The notes below the pieces were generated by a model, which was given only the letters and a program-made list of their open reading frames with translations, was not told the DNA's origin and did no database searches. 64,000 nt of DNA from Hygrophila difformis (taxonomy: Eukaryota; Streptophyta; Magnoliopsida; Lamiales; Acanthaceae), in NCBI GenBank assembly GCA_030278955.1, contig JAOANR010000005.1, positions 35,839,105 to 35,903,104 of the forward strand. The letters run 5' to 3'. Below, one piece after another: positions 38,204-51,200 of the stretch (position 1 is its first letter; each line of letters begins with the position of its first letter). The translations under genes and the position numbers were made by a program.

Positions 38204-41200
38204 AAAAGCGGTCACAAAATGAGTGGATAATGGATTCAGGTTGCACATTCCATATTGATGGGAAATGATGCCCAATGTCGTATTGCAAGCATTGGTTCTA
38301 TCCATATAAAAACTCATGATGGAAATATTTGTACTCTTATGAATGTGAGATATGTGCCTGATTTTAGGAGAAATTTAATTTATCTTGGTACTCTTGAATC
38401 TCTTGGATACAGATATTCTTTTGAAGGTGGAGTCTTAAAGTTTCTACAGGTGCTCAGACCATTCTGAAAGCAAATCGTGTTGGGTGTCTTTATGTTTTGG
38501 AAGGATCTATAGTGACAAATCCAACTACAGTTGTCGCCTCATCATCTTCTATAAGTGATTCAGATTTCACTCGTTTATGGCACATGAGATTAGGCCATAT
38601 GAGTGAAAAATGATTGAAACTTCTCTGTTCAAAGGGATTTCTCGGTGATCAAGGGATCAATAAATTGGAATTTTATGAACATTGTGTCTTTGGAAAGCAG
38701 AAAAGGGTAAGCTTCTCTACAGCTACTCATCGCATGAGTGGTATTCTTGATTATATGCATTCAGATTTATGGGGACCATCTAGAGTTCCATCTTTTACTG
38801 GGAAAAGATATATGATGACTTTGATTGATGACTTTTCTCAGAAGATCTGGGTATATTTCTTAAAGTACAATAATGAAGCTTTGGATACTTTTAAGAAGTG
38901 GAAAGCCCTTGTTGAGAATCAAATTGAGAGAAATGTGAAGACACTTAGAACTGATAGAGGTTTGGAGTTTTGTAGCAAGGAATTCTATGAGTTCTGCTCC
39001 TTGCATGGGATTTCAAGGCATAAGACACTTCCCAGGAAGCCACAACTAAAGAACGAGTTAATAGAACTCTTTTGGAGATAACTCGTTGTATGCTTTCTAA
39101 TGTTGGACTATGGAATTGCCGAGTTTTATGGGCTGAAGCTATTTCAATAGCTTGTTATTTGGTGAATCGATCACTCGGCTCTTGACTTTAAAGGTCCATA
39201 AGAAGTTTGGACAGGTAATCCTATTGATTATTCTATTCTTCGTGTTTTTGGTTGTCCAACTTATGCACATGTTAGTGATGATAGATTGGCACCTAGAGTT
39301 TTGAGGTGTATTTTTCTTAGTTATTCATCTGAATCAAAAGGCTACCGTTTATGGTGTACCGATGATAAGTCACAAAAGTTGATTTTAAGCAGAGATGTAA
39401 CTTTTGATGAGAAAGCTCTTTGTCTTCTCAAAAGAATGTTATTAATCCTTCAGAGAGTTCAAGTGAACAACCTGGATAAATGAGAAGGTGGAGGTAGATC
39501 TAATACCTCAAAAATAAAATCAACAACTTGAAGAGTATATTAGCACTTAACCTGCTCCAACAGAAGAAGTGAGTCCTTCAATTGCCAAAGATCGTCCTAG
39601 GAGGAACATTAAACCACCACCTAGATATTCTGAGGAGTTTGTGACGGCATATGCACTTTCTGTTGCACAAGAAATTAGTGAAGTAGACGAACCTGTCAGT
39701 TATCTGATGCTATTGCTTGTACTGAGTCGTCTAAGTGGATGGTGGCTATGAATGAAGAAATGGAAAGTCTTTATAAGAATGGCACGTGGGATCTTGTTGA
39801 ACTTCCAAGTGACAGACATTCATTGCAATGTAAGTGGATCTTCAAGAAAAAAAGAAAAAAGAAAAAAAAAAGAAAGGCATTCCGGGGGTTGAAAAACCTC
39901 GATTTAAAGCACTATTGGTGGTTAAAGGATTTAATCAGCATGAAGGTGTTGATTTTAATGAGATATTTTCACCTGTTATGAGACATACATCAATTCGTGT
40001 CTTATTTGGTTTAGTTGCTCAGTTTGATTTGGAGTTGGAGCAACTTGATATCAAGATGGCCTTTCTTCATGGAGAGCTTGAAGAAGAAATTTACATGCAG
40101 CAACCAGAAGGTTTTTTTGTTCCTGGAAAGGAAAATTGGTCTGCAAGTTAGAGAAGTCTCTTTATGGCTTGAAGTAAGCGCCGAGACAGTGGAACAAAAG
40201 GTTTGACTCTTTCATGATCAAGCAGGGGTATTCTCGCAGTTAGTATGACTCTTTTGTCTATTTATTGCTTTATGTTGATGATATGTTGATTGCCTCCCAT
40301 GACATGTCTTTGCTTGCCAAGTTGAAAGCTCAGTTACGCAGTGAATTTGATATGAAAGAGTTGGGTGCAGCTCAGAAGATTCTTGGAATGGAAATTGTTC
40401 GAGATTGTAGTGCTGGTAAACTTTTCCTTTCTCAAAAGTCATATGTGGAAAAGGTTCTTAAACGTTTCAGCATGAAAGAATGTAAGTCTGTTGCCACTTC
40501 TTTAGCTGCACATTTCAAATTATCTGAAGATGATTGCCCTAAGTCAGATGATGAGATAAATTATATAGTAAATGTTCCTTATTCAAGTGTTGTTGGTAGT
40601 CTTATGTATGTAATGATCTGTACTATACCAGATTTGGCATATGCTATTAGTGTTGTGAGCCGTTATATGCGTAATCCAGGGAAGGCTCATTGGAATGCTG
40701 TTAAGTGGATATTGCGATATTTGAAAGGCTCATCGCATCTTGGTTTAGTCTTTGATCGAAACAAATATGATTTTATTGGTGTAAATGGTTTTGTTGATTC
40801 TGATTATGGTTGGTGATTTGGATAGAAGAAGGTCTCTTTCTGGTTATTTGTTTACTCTTTGTGGATATGCTATTAGTTGGAAGGCATCACTTCAATCAGT
40901 TGTAGCTTCGTCTATAACAGAAGCCGAATATGTAGCCACTATATAAGGTGTCAAAGAGGCTATTTGGATTCGTGGTTTGGTCTTTGAGCTTGGTGTTGCA
41001 CAGGAAGTTCTTATTGTATTCTGTGATAGCCAAAGTGCTATCAATCTTGCCAAGAACAATCGTTATCACGAGAAGACCAAATATATTGCCATCAAGCACC
41101 ACTTTATTCGGGATATTCTTACAGAAGGAGAAATTCAAGTAAGCAAAGTTCACACTTCTGATAATCCTATAGACATGTCAACTAAACCACTTTTTCTTGC

Positions 41201-41246
41201 CAAGTTTCAACATTGTTTGGACTTGGTAAGTTTGAGCAGCGTTTGA
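38204..41246 (+). pseudogene. Copia pol remnant: protease, integrase, RT, RNase H
   Basis: Pieces in several frames: protease entry (WIMDSGC) near 38230; integrase with LDYMHSDLWGPSRV and LRTDRGLEF (38740-38970), frameshifted at the PQQNG site near 39045; RT start (MNEEMESLYKNGTWDLV) near 39745, with a lysine-rich expansion at 39845-39880; the intact catalytic motif LYVDDMLIA at 40270; RNase H (SQSAINLAKN, HIRD) to 41246, with a TAA after EAEYVATI. It cannot encode a full polyprotein. Confidence 0.85.
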
Positions 41247-41315
41247 AGGCCCGATAGGCAATTTATGACGACGAAGAGTTTTGTTGATGGATCGAATTTT
41301 CGGCAAGGTGGAGAT

Positions 41316-41814
41316 TGTTGTGTTATATGCTTCAAATTCATTTGTGGAATGCAGCAAGTGAATAGACCCTTAGTCATGGGCATGAGCAAAGGTATTGTTG
41401 AAGGCTGAAAAATGCAGCAATGGATCAAGCCCGTGGTCATGGCCCATGGGCATGACTAAAGCTATTGCTGAAGGCTGAAAATAGCGAATTTTAGTAAATG
41501 GATGGTTTTTATATTTTGAGAGCAGTTTTATTTTAAGAGAGCAGATTTGATATCTTGGAAGATATGGTTGTTCTGTTTATTCTCTTCCTCCCAAATTTTC
41601 ATATTTTTCCCTTACGCTGTAAATTAATTTCAGTGCCATCTTGAGAGAGATTTGATTTGTAATTTAAACTCTCAATTCGGTTCATAGTGGATTTATTCGT
41701 CGTCCGTTTTTTTCCATTTTAGGTTTCCACGTATATCTTGTGTTTATTTTTACATTCTTCAATCTCTTATATGCTCTTCAATTGTTTATTCGGAAGATCA
41801 TTAATTCCCTAACA
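41316..41814 (+). repeat. 3' LTR of the plus-strand Copia element
   Basis: 499 bp, TGTTGTGTTATATG to CCCTAACA, pairing with 36854-37340. The GTCATGGCCCATGGGCATG stretch is longer than in the 5' LTR. Confidence 0.85.
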
Positions 41815-41819
41815 AATAT

Positions 41820-42206
41820 GTGTTGCAAAATTTATCGTAATTTTGTGAATTCTCGAGGGAGTGACTTAACTCACTTTCATCACTACCCCCAGTGGAGGTT
41901 AAGTCTACTACAGACACCTCAGGGCTGGTATTATTAAATCAGTCATGGAACAACCTCTCTATTTCTGCCCAGGTGGGAATTATGATTGTGTTTGTCATAT
42001 GGATCACAACCTCCTTATATTATGTATATCAACCAATTATTAATTATGTCTTTTTCTTGACCAAATGTATATTGTGTAACCTTTTGAGCTCCTCACAAAA
42101 TTTTGCTACTATTCTTTATACATATTTATCAATCTTGTCTGTCAATCACATTAATGTAGGATTAAGGTGACATTTCTTGTATACGTCACAATTATATATA
42201 TATATA
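41820..42206 (+). other. Sequence between Copia and Helitron, no gene recognised
   Basis: Short open frames (41740-41937, 41892-42170) include a hydrophobic run (VGIMIVFVIWITTSLYYVY) that could be a decayed membrane segment, but without splice signals or a known match. It ends in a TA run that borders the Helitron 5' end. Confidence 0.3.
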
Positions 42207-42279
42207 TCTAATATATATAAATGCAAGACGATAGTTTTTGAAGAGTTGTTGAACAGTTGTTTCCTTATGAATAGTGTTG

Positions 42280-42677
42280 GATCCTTGCCGACCCATTTCT
42301 TCTCTTCTTTTATCTCCCTTACCCGACGCCCCTTCTATTCTCGTCTCTTCCCATTGCCGTTGCCTCACGTATGCTCTCCCCAATCTTCCCTCACGCCCAA
42401 TTTCCCCAAGCGATTTCTAAACGAGCAATTACACCCGAACCAATCTCTCCGTCCCCCAAATCGCCTCCTCCGCCGAATTTCATTTGACCCGATTTCACCG
42501 AGTTGCTGCGAATCCTCGCGCCAGCCTAACCACGTCGCCATTGTGCTCGCCTGAAGTCGTTCCTACTACGCCGTTGACGGACGACCGCGCTGGGCTGGCT
42601 CTCTTTACCTGCTCGATCGCCACTCCCTATGCACCGCCTTTCCCTTGCCTTGTTGTCGTCCGTCCGCACCACCACGC
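42280..42677 (+). other. GC-rich captured or 5' Helitron segment
   Basis: Markedly richer in C than its neighbours, with frames rich in Ser, Pro and Arg (42177-42554, 42484-42696) that look like leader or low-complexity DNA. The C-rich composition resumes at 44924-45020, so the LTR remnant probably split one segment. No recognised domain. Confidence 0.4.
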
Positions 42678-43904
42678 TAGTAATGGCCCGACTTAGTTAA
42701 ATTGGACTGTATAAATTATTTGGTGATTGGTTAAATTTCACTCAAGTCCGGATGGGGTCCAATTGAGTTAAGTGAGAGTAGGAGGGGCTATTTGCTAATA
42801 TTCAACTATTTGAGTTAAGAGAGGGGTCTTTTTGCAGTTTGTGAAAAGTGGAAAGAAACGGGTGAGGGGCGGCCGAGAGGAGAAGAAAATTGGGGAGGAT
42901 TTCATTCCGCTCAAATTATCGCGTTTCTTGAGAAATCGTCTAATTGGTTGCTAATAAGTGTTTCCCCTAGTCGTCTTCTTCGTATTGATTTTTATTTCGT
43001 TCGATTTGGTAGTGATTTGGAGAGATTTTGTAAATGTTATGTTTGTATTGTTTTGCCCGATCGTGAATCAAATTTGGCATTTCTGGAAGTGTTTATTCGC
43101 TCGACCTCGAGGCAAGGATTGAATATGTGTTAATTTTGGTGACTGCTTGAAATTATTTTTTTATGTGTTTGATTTTGTTTTATTTCGGGGGTTGCTCTCG
43201 GTAGAAGAATGAAAAACGTAACCACCAGCTACATGGGTCTATGCAGATTTTTCCTATACTATATATATCATACGTATTTGACTAGTGCATACAAATGTGA
43301 GATTATGTTTTTGCACTCACCTTAGTCCAGAAGTGGAAGATTCTGGTAAAACAAATTTTCAAGTCAAAAGTTGTGGTTACCTTTGACTCTTATTGATTTG
43401 ATGATTAAGCTAGTTTATTGTTAATTATTCACTTTTCTAATGTCAGTTAATCATCATTCATTTTAATGGGAAGTCCTGCCAGTGTATGTGTGCTCTGTTT
43501 CAGTATTTTTATTTTATAAATGTTATGGAATCAATATATATATATATATATATATATAGTACAGCTATGTGTATTAGTATGAGATTTAGTCAATCGTTTG
43601 GTAGCCAGTAGACGCCCAAATTGGAGAGATTTATCAGTTTGTCAATTACTGAATCCATGAAGTCACTCATCTACAATTTGAACCTACCGCTTGATGGGTA
43701 TTACTGTACTTAATATTTTAAGATCAATCGGTGTGGTGCAAAACTGAGTGAGAGTGAGAGGTGTGTTTGCAGTGCAGATATAAAGAAATATGATTAGAGT
43801 AATACTCATAGCAACTGTGATGTAAAGTAAATTCTTATTTGAAATTAATGGATATGCAACCCAATGGGGTGATATGATGCTTACGATTGATCGGACAGCC
43901 TTCA

Positions 43905-44070
43905 CATGTGTTGTTGAGTCCTGGTGGCCTTTCGGGGTGTGATTATTGGCTGTGATGCCTGTTGGCCATTCGAGGTGTGATTATTAGGTGGGATGCATGT
44001 TGGCCCTTCGGGGTGTATGATTTGGGTTGTGATGCCTGTGGTCCCTGCGGGGATGGTGTATGTTACTCTG
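43905..44070 (+). repeat. Degenerate tandem repeats of about 45-50 bp
   Basis: Three to four copies of a unit with GATGCCTGTTGGCC, TTCGGGGTGTGATTATT and variants, inside the LTR remnant. Confidence 0.65.
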
Positions 44071-44283
44071 GAACGGATTGAAGTTGATGATATCCCCACC
44101 CGTGGTTTCATACCGCCCGGGTTTTTAGGTGCCAACTAGGTATACTCATTTACATTTGCATATAGGATAGATAGGTGTATGTTAAGTCATACATCACTTG
44201 CATAAATTGTATATTATGGTTGAAGCACCGGTATGGGACGGTGAGATTCTTTAAATGCTTTATTTATATTTTGTTTAAATAGA

Positions 44284-44356
<73 letters not shown>
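44284..44356 (+). repeat. (ATT)n microsatellite
   Basis: About 24 uninterrupted ATT units. Confidence 0.95.
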
Positions 44357-44357
<1 letters not shown>

Positions 44358-45020
44358 ATGTTTCCTCTTATTCCCCTGCATATATTAGCCCTTGCTCAGT
44401 ACTTTGTACTGATTCCTTGTTTTTATCTGTTTTATAGATCCTCGTGGAGGCGTTGGAGCATAATTGGGTGGGTTTGAGAGATCATATAAATAGGACTACT
44501 ATGTTTTATTTATTGTATTCTTGTGATACTCTGCTAATATCCATGTTGGTTATTTGGACTATTTGTTAGTCGAGACTGATGAGCTTAGGACTTATATTTT
44601 GTCGGTCTGTGGTCTTATGTGTTTTACTAGTTTGGGCTGGTAGCCCTGTTTTGAAATATTGGCTTGTCGCCTGCTATTTTTTTCTAAGGCTTGTATCCTG
44701 AATAATATGTTGGGATTATTACTTGGATATTATGTGAGACTTATTTTATATTTATGTGTTTTGCTTGTTTAGCTTCCACATTTAATTTGATTAATCAGAT
44801 AACCACCTTAGGTTTTTACTTAGCCTTGTATTAACTGTTTTAAATTAGCTGGTCACTAGTTCAGGATGATTAGTACAACAGTAATGCTTACGAAAATCAG
44901 GTTTGAATTTTCGGGGCGTTACAGCCCGTGCACAAACGTTGCCACCGTAGCTCTCTCCCGCCGCCGGTTTTGCCTCGCCCGAGGGCATTCTCGCCTTCAT
45001 CTGTAAGGCCCCTCTTCATT

Positions 45021-46355
45021 CTGCTTTTCCATTTAGTAATACTTTTGTAATCGCAAATCATCCCCTTTGATTTTGAAAATTGTTGTGTTATTGTGGGTTT
45101 AGGGTTTATCATAAGATCCCTTAGTTTTTCTTTCTATGAAATACTATGCGACAACAATTTTTTGTAAAGGGAGATTTGGCTTTGATGGTTTACTGTCTTG
45201 TTTTTTTATTGTCACGCTACTTTGTGTTTTGTTGATTTGATGCTAATGTGTTGCTCTGTTTATGCCTGCAAAGCATTAGATTGAACGCTTCCTTTGAGTT
45301 TTCCATGTGATCCCACTTCCCTTGATTTGAACATGATTTCATCACATTGTCGTGTTGCCTATTTTGTTTATTTGAACATGTTTTAGTCTTCCAATAGTTG
45401 CACCTCAAATTTGTTGTGTTTATTTTGTTGCATTTCGCAACTGTGTTCTAAGTAGATTTCAAACTTGATAACTTTGAAGCCTGTTACCCTTTGTTTAAAT
45501 AAAATAGAATATGTTGTTGTTCAAGTCATTGGTATGATATGGTTTTCTATTGTTTATGTGGTAGATTCTTTAGTTTACTTTGATGAGTTAATCTCCATGG
45601 AATGCCTCTAAAATAATTAACCTGGAGTGTGCCGGGGAATGCATTCTTCCAACATGGACTACAACCATGATAGTGATGTTTCATTTCATTCTGTCAATAA
45701 TATTGAATTTTCTGAAATGCCTGAATCGAGTGATGATATGCACAATGGATGTAAAAGCAATGGAGGAGCTGCAGACATTAACTCATAAGGCTAATTGAAA
45801 TGTGATATGCAGGAATCTTCATGCAATGCAGTTCATTTGTTACTTACTTCACTATGTATTAAAAGAATAAAATTCTTCCTTAAGTTAGTTTATGTGTTTT
45901 CAAACAATTTGCAAGATGTGTCTGTTCGCTTGACTTTAGATGCTGAAGATAGCACGGGCCAAAGATTGTAAAGACCAATTGAAGTATGTTGTTATTTTTA
46001 TTTGTACATCATTGTTATTCTCGGTATTTCCTCTTTTTTATTTTCAGTTGATGTTGTAAATTTATTTGTTTTTGGGTTTGAACTTGAACACGAAGTTTGA
46101 TTTCGAATGTGCATTTGTTTGAGGTTAGATTCTGATCAAATGTTACTATTTTGTGCTTCATTAGTGCCTGGTATAGATTCTGCCTAGGTCGTTCGATGTA
46201 GTACCTTTAAAAGGAACAAAAGTGGTGTGGTCTCGCCGCTCGCGTCCCTTGCAATCATGTTGATGTTTTCCTGTTTTCTGTAATGATGTATTGTTTTGAG
46301 TGATCAATTTTTGCATTTTGAATTGTTGCAAAAATTATGTTACTGTTTTAATCAG
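45021..46355 (+). other. Helitron interior without a recognised gene
   Basis: T-rich DNA like intron sequence. A 49-codon frame at 45639-45788 encodes an acidic, Ser/Asn-rich peptide (MDYNHDSDVSFHSVNN) of unknown origin, perhaps a captured exon. The N-terminal part of TTC4 expected upstream of 46356 is not found. Confidence 0.35.
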
Positions 46356-46969
46356 AAGGCTTTAAATAATGCTGATCACTCTGTTATTTATGCCAATCGG
46401 GCTCATGTCCATCTATTGTTGGGAAATTACAGAAGAGCTCTCCAGGATGCTCAAGAGGCTATCAAACTTAGTTCAACAAATGTTAGAGTGTGTCTATTGT
46501 CCCGGCTTTTGAGCTTTTTGCTTTTCATTTCTGATCGAACTACTGACATTTTTGTTGATGAATAGGTTATTTACAGGGCAGCCAAAGGATCACTGGCACT
46601 CAATTTATTGGATGAGCCCAAGTCGTATTGTGAGCCATGCCTTCAGGCGTCTCCCGATAATGAAGAACTGAAGAAACTATCCAACCAGATAGATGTGAAG
46701 CTATTGGAACATGGACAACATCAAACTGACATAACCAGAGCTGTGGAAGATGCTATTGTTTAGCCTGACTATTTATGGATACTTTTATCTTTTCAATTTT
46801 TGACATACTTTTGAGTTTTAATGTTTCCCGTTGAAGTTAGATGCCATCATCTCAGCTTTTGAAGATAAAGGGGTCAAATTTGGAAAGCCCATGTATCAAG
46901 AGCTCACCAGAGTTAAAAAAAAAAAAAAAACCATGGCTTGACATAAACAATATTTTACGTTGGCCTCTC

Positions 46970-48244
46970 TGCCGTAGATCGAAACTTGTTTAGTGACAAT
47001 ATCCGATTAGTGGTAATGAATTTTAGGGTTAGGTAAATGATGATTAGAAGAATAGGAATATGGAAGATGATGAAGAACAAGAACACACACAAAAGATGGA
47101 TATAATATAAGATGATGAAACTAAATTGAGAGATAAAGGTTAAGAAAGCTTATGAATGAAGGGGACCCGAACTTGCCAAGGGAAATGAGGTTAACTCAAG
47201 ACAAATGGCTTCCTTCAAGTGCATCATTCATTGACAATCCATCGAGCAAGCTTCCAACTTGATGGCGTGAGGGAAATGAACATAAGTTCAAGACAAACAC
47301 GGATGGGGGAGAACACTTTTGAGAGAGTGTTCTCGGTTGTGAACTTTGAAAATATGAGAATGGATTTCAATATTAAGCAAAGTTGATTACGAGGTGTGGG
47401 AGGACCTATATATATAGTCCAAGCCACAAGGAAAAACAAGAGAATATAATAAAATATAATGTTGAGCTCAAAATTAGCCAAAGTACAAAGTGATGCAGTT
47501 TAAAGGAAGGCGATGCGGTTTATACCGCATGTGATGCGGTATATACCGCATTGATACAAAAAGACCGCATTGCTTTGGAGAAAAGAAGGCTTCAAGGCAT
47601 CTGGGGTGATGCGGTTTAATTCGATGCGGTATATATCGCATCGGCCAAACCGCATCGTTTTTTAATGTTGTCTTCAGGCCTTGTTCCCGCACTTTGGAGT
47701 CAATGCGGTATATGTGGTGCGATGCGGTTTATACCACATCGAAGAGACTGCCTCGTTTGTTCAGTTTGTTTCTTCCTCCGAAGTCGATGCGAAATAGGTC
47801 ATTCGATGCGGTTTATACCGCCTCGCGGAAACCGCATCGTTTCTTCAGACTTGGCTTTTTCGACAAAATTAATGCATGCGGTTTAGGGTGATGGGTTTAA
47901 AACGCATTACTTAGACCGCATGCACTCAATCGCATGTGTTGGATTTTTGGGCCTCTTCATGCTTGTTGGGCTTTCTTGTGCATCCTAAGGCCTTTTTCCA
48001 TTCTTATTTAATTTCGATGTGGGGAATCCATGTTAATGGACATGTTAATGGATTCCGGGCTTGTCCGGGCTTGATCTATCCGGATCATTATTTGTAGTTT
48101 TTGGGCTTCCTGGGTTCCAAGTTATCTGTTTCCTGCAAGAAAAATTTATACAGTGCATCAGCAAATGTCTTGGCCTTTTGTTTGGAAACTGGCCCTTCGG
48201 GGTTTATTGGAATAATTAATCCATTGGTTCTGGTGACTACGCCA
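46970..48244 (-). repeat. 3' LTR of the Gypsy element
   Basis: Nearly identical to 55348-56640 apart from scattered substitutions and short indels. It holds the TGCGGT palindrome array (about 47507-47930) and, at its right end, the last 52 codons or so of pol. Confidence 0.95.
47507..47930. repeat. Array of TGCGGT(TTAT/ATAT)ACCGCA palindromes, 3' LTR copy
   Basis: More than ten TGCGGT or ACCGCA half-sites, several forming full palindromes (TGCGGTATATACCGCA near 47532, TGCGGTTTATACCGCA near 47511 and 47808). Half-sites also occur as TGCGGTTTA and AGACCGCAT. Spacing is irregular. Confidence 0.9.
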
Positions 48245-51200
48245 TCCCCTCCCCCTTGGAAAGATTGAGACATCAACCGACCAGAATCCAACTCATCATC
48301 TCTTTTGAAAAGAGTTAAATCAGCAGCATTGAAAGTCGGATTAATATTAAAATCATCAGGAAGCTCAATCCGATAGGCATTGTCGTTGATTTTCTCTAGG
48401 ACTTTGTAAGGTCCGGTTCCGCGAGATGCGAGTTTGCCATGTATCTGTGCAGGAAAACGTTCCTTTCGCATGTGCACCCAGACCCAGTCTCCTGGTTTCA
48501 GCAACAGCCTTTTTCTGCCCCTGTTGGCAAATTTGGCAAATGTCTCCGATGCCTTCAGCAAGCTGTTCCGAACATTCTGGTGTAGATCCTTGATTGCCTT
48601 AGCCCTGTCTCTGCCATTGAAGTTAAGATGCTCACTACTAGGTAGTGGCAGAAAATCGAGAGGGGTAATTGGGTTAAATCCATAAACAACCTCAAAGGGT
48701 GACATGTGTGTGGCACGATGAATGTGATGATTATAAGCAAATTCAATGTAAGGCAAACATTCATCCCAACTTTTAGAGCTCGAAGAAGTAATTATGCGTA
48801 GAAGGTTACTTAACACGCGATTTACCATTTCTGTCTGTCCATCTGTCTGAGGATGGTAAGACATTGAGAACAAAAGTTGTGTGCCCATCTCACGCCAAAA
48901 GCCCTTCCAGAAATAGCTTACGAACTTGGCATCTCGGTCTCATACAATTGACTTTGGTACTCCATGAAGACGTACCACTTCTCTGAAGAATAAGTTCGAA
49001 ATATACCTGGCATCATTGGCCTTCGCACATGGTATGAAATGTGCCATCTTGGAGAATCGATCAACTACCACAAAGATTGAATCTTTGCCTCTTGCGGTCC
49101 GTGGTAGTCCAAGCACGATGTCCATTGATATGTCCAGCCAGGGTCCTTCTGGCATAGGTAATGCTTGATATAAGCCGTGGGGTTTAACAGTCGACTTGGC
49201 CTTCAGACAGACCAAGCACCTAGCAATGAAGCGAACAACCTGGGCTTGCATTTTTGGCCAGTAGAACTTTTCAACGAGAATCCCCAGAGTTGCATCCTTT
49301 CCAAAGTGCCCCATGAGACCACCACCGTGAGCCTCTTGGATTAGCAACTCCCTGACGGATCCCTTCGGGATGCATAATCTGTTGCAAAAGTACAGGAACC
49401 CCTCGAGTTGGGAAAACTCCTTGAAACCATTTTGTTTTGTCCTCTTGTAAAGCACCCTAAAATCTTCGTCAGTGGCATACTGACTCTTGATGTGCTCGAA
49501 TCCAAACAGATGAGTAGTTGCAAATGTGACCAATGCTGTTCTTCTGGAGAGTGCATCTGCAACCACATTGTCTTTGCCTTTCTTATACTTAATCACGTAA
49601 GGGAAGAACTTTATAAATGTGCTCCATCGAGCATATCTTTTGCTGAATTGTCCCTGAACCCTTATGTGCTTAAGTGTCTCATGGTCAGTGTTGATCACGA
49701 ATTCTCTTCCTCTCAGATAGTGTTGCCATGACCTCAAAGATTGAACAACATCATATAATTCCTTGTCGTACGTGGAATAATTCAATTGTTCTCCACTGAA
49801 TTTCTCACTGTAGTATGCTATCGGTCTTCCTTTTTGGAGCAACACCGCTCCCATGCCCGTACCCGACACATCACTTTCAATTTCAAATGGCAAATCGAAA
49901 TTTGGTAATGCTAGGACAGGTGCATGAGTGAGCTTATCCTTGAGGTCATCGAATGCTTTTTGCTGTGCCGGGCCCCACTTGAATGGAATGTCCTTTCTAA
50001 GCAGTGCAGTGAACGGGGCCGCAATTACACTAAACTGTGGAACGAATCTTCGAAAGAAACCACTCAAACCAAGAAAACTGCGAACTTCATGCACAGTGGT
50101 TGGCGGCTTCCAGTCATATATAGCCTTGATCTTGGATTCGTCCACTTTAAGTCCATCTCTTCCCACGATAAATCCAAGAAACGTCACTTCCGGCACACAA
50201 AAGCTGCACTTCTCGAAGTTGGCATAAAGGAGGACCTCTCTCAATCGATCCAGTACCTGTTGCACATGATTTACATGATCGATTAGGAGTACAGCTATAA
50301 ATAAGAATCTCATCAAAATAAACTACTACAAATTTTCCTATAAATTGTCGAAGAGTCTCATTCATCAAACGCATAAATGCAGAGGGGGCATTCGTAAGAC
50401 CGAATGGCATAACGAGCCATTCATATAGACCAAACTTCGTCTTGAAGGCGGTCTTCCATTCATCCCCTGGTTGCATTCTGATTTGGTGATATCCGCTCTT
50501 TAAATCGATCTAAGTAAAAAGGCTAGCACCACCAAGCTCATCTAGCATGTCATCCAGTCGTGGAATTGGGTGACGATATTTGACTGTAATAGCATTAACT
50601 GCTCGGCAATCAACACACATACACCATTCGCCATTTTTCTTTGGAACGAGTAGAACCGGAATGGCACACAGAGATAAACTTTCTCGAACCAACCCTTTTC
50701 GAGCAATGCTTGCACTTGCCGCTGAATTTCCTTTGTCTCCTCGAGATTCATGCGGTACGCGGGTCTGTTGGGGATTGAAGCTCCGGGCACAAAGTCAATG
50801 CGATGTTCCACGCCTCGGAGTGGTGGTAAGCCAGATGGCACTTCTTCCGGGAAAATATCTTGGCTTCTGTCAAGCGTCCTGGAAAATTCCAAAGGCAAAT
50901 CAGGTGCAGTATGAATAGTTATATTGAGAGATTCATCAGGTTTAACTAATGCAAGAAAACAGTGACCTGAGAAGTCAGGTTCTCATGATGCTTGCTGAAA
51001 TGTAGTCTTGGTCAATATCAGACATTGATCCAAGTTTGATGAGCTCTCACCAACTTTGGCTTTTCCTCTTTCTTTTGCCTTATGGTCAGCCTCTGCTTGA
51101 GCTATTTTGTTCTTCAGTTTTTCCTGGTCTAGTCTAACAGCTTTCACAGACAAAGGTTTAAACAAATATTCTTTTTGTCCATGCTTAAAATATAAAACGT

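Larger units (their letters stand above)
36854..41814 (+). mobile_element. Ty1/Copia LTR retrotransposon, decayed
   Basis: Two LTRs (36854-37340, 41316-41814) begin TGTTGTGTTATATG and end CCCTAACA. A primer site related to initiator tRNA (TGGTATGGAAGC, 37343) follows the 5' LTR, and a purine tract (AAGGTGGAGA) precedes the 3' LTR. Domain order gag, protease, integrase, reverse transcriptase, RNase H is Copia order. Flanking pentamers AATAG and AATAT match at 4 of 5. The coding part has many frameshifts and stops. Confidence 0.9.
42678..44923. mobile_element. LTR-retrotransposon remnant, probably a solo LTR
   Basis: The right end CGGGGCGTTACA and the left end TAGTAATGGCCCGAC resemble the TGTAACGCCCCG termini of large plant LTRs. 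It interrupts a C-rich stretch. No pol frame is present. Internal features fit an LTR: short tandem repeats at 43905-44070 and a transcribed-looking 3' part. I could not find a convincing target duplication, and the left TG is lost if this border is right. Confidence 0.5.

Noticed and set aside
43902..44135. Open frame across GGGGTGTG repeats
   Set aside because: Tandem-repeat DNA in an LTR remnant.
47665..47891. Paired open frames in the Gypsy LTR (also 56039-56279)
   Set aside because: Produced by the palindrome array; the same peptides appear in both LTRs.
47507..47930. Palindrome array as a CRISPR
   Set aside because: Irregular spacing, no unique spacers, plant LTR context.
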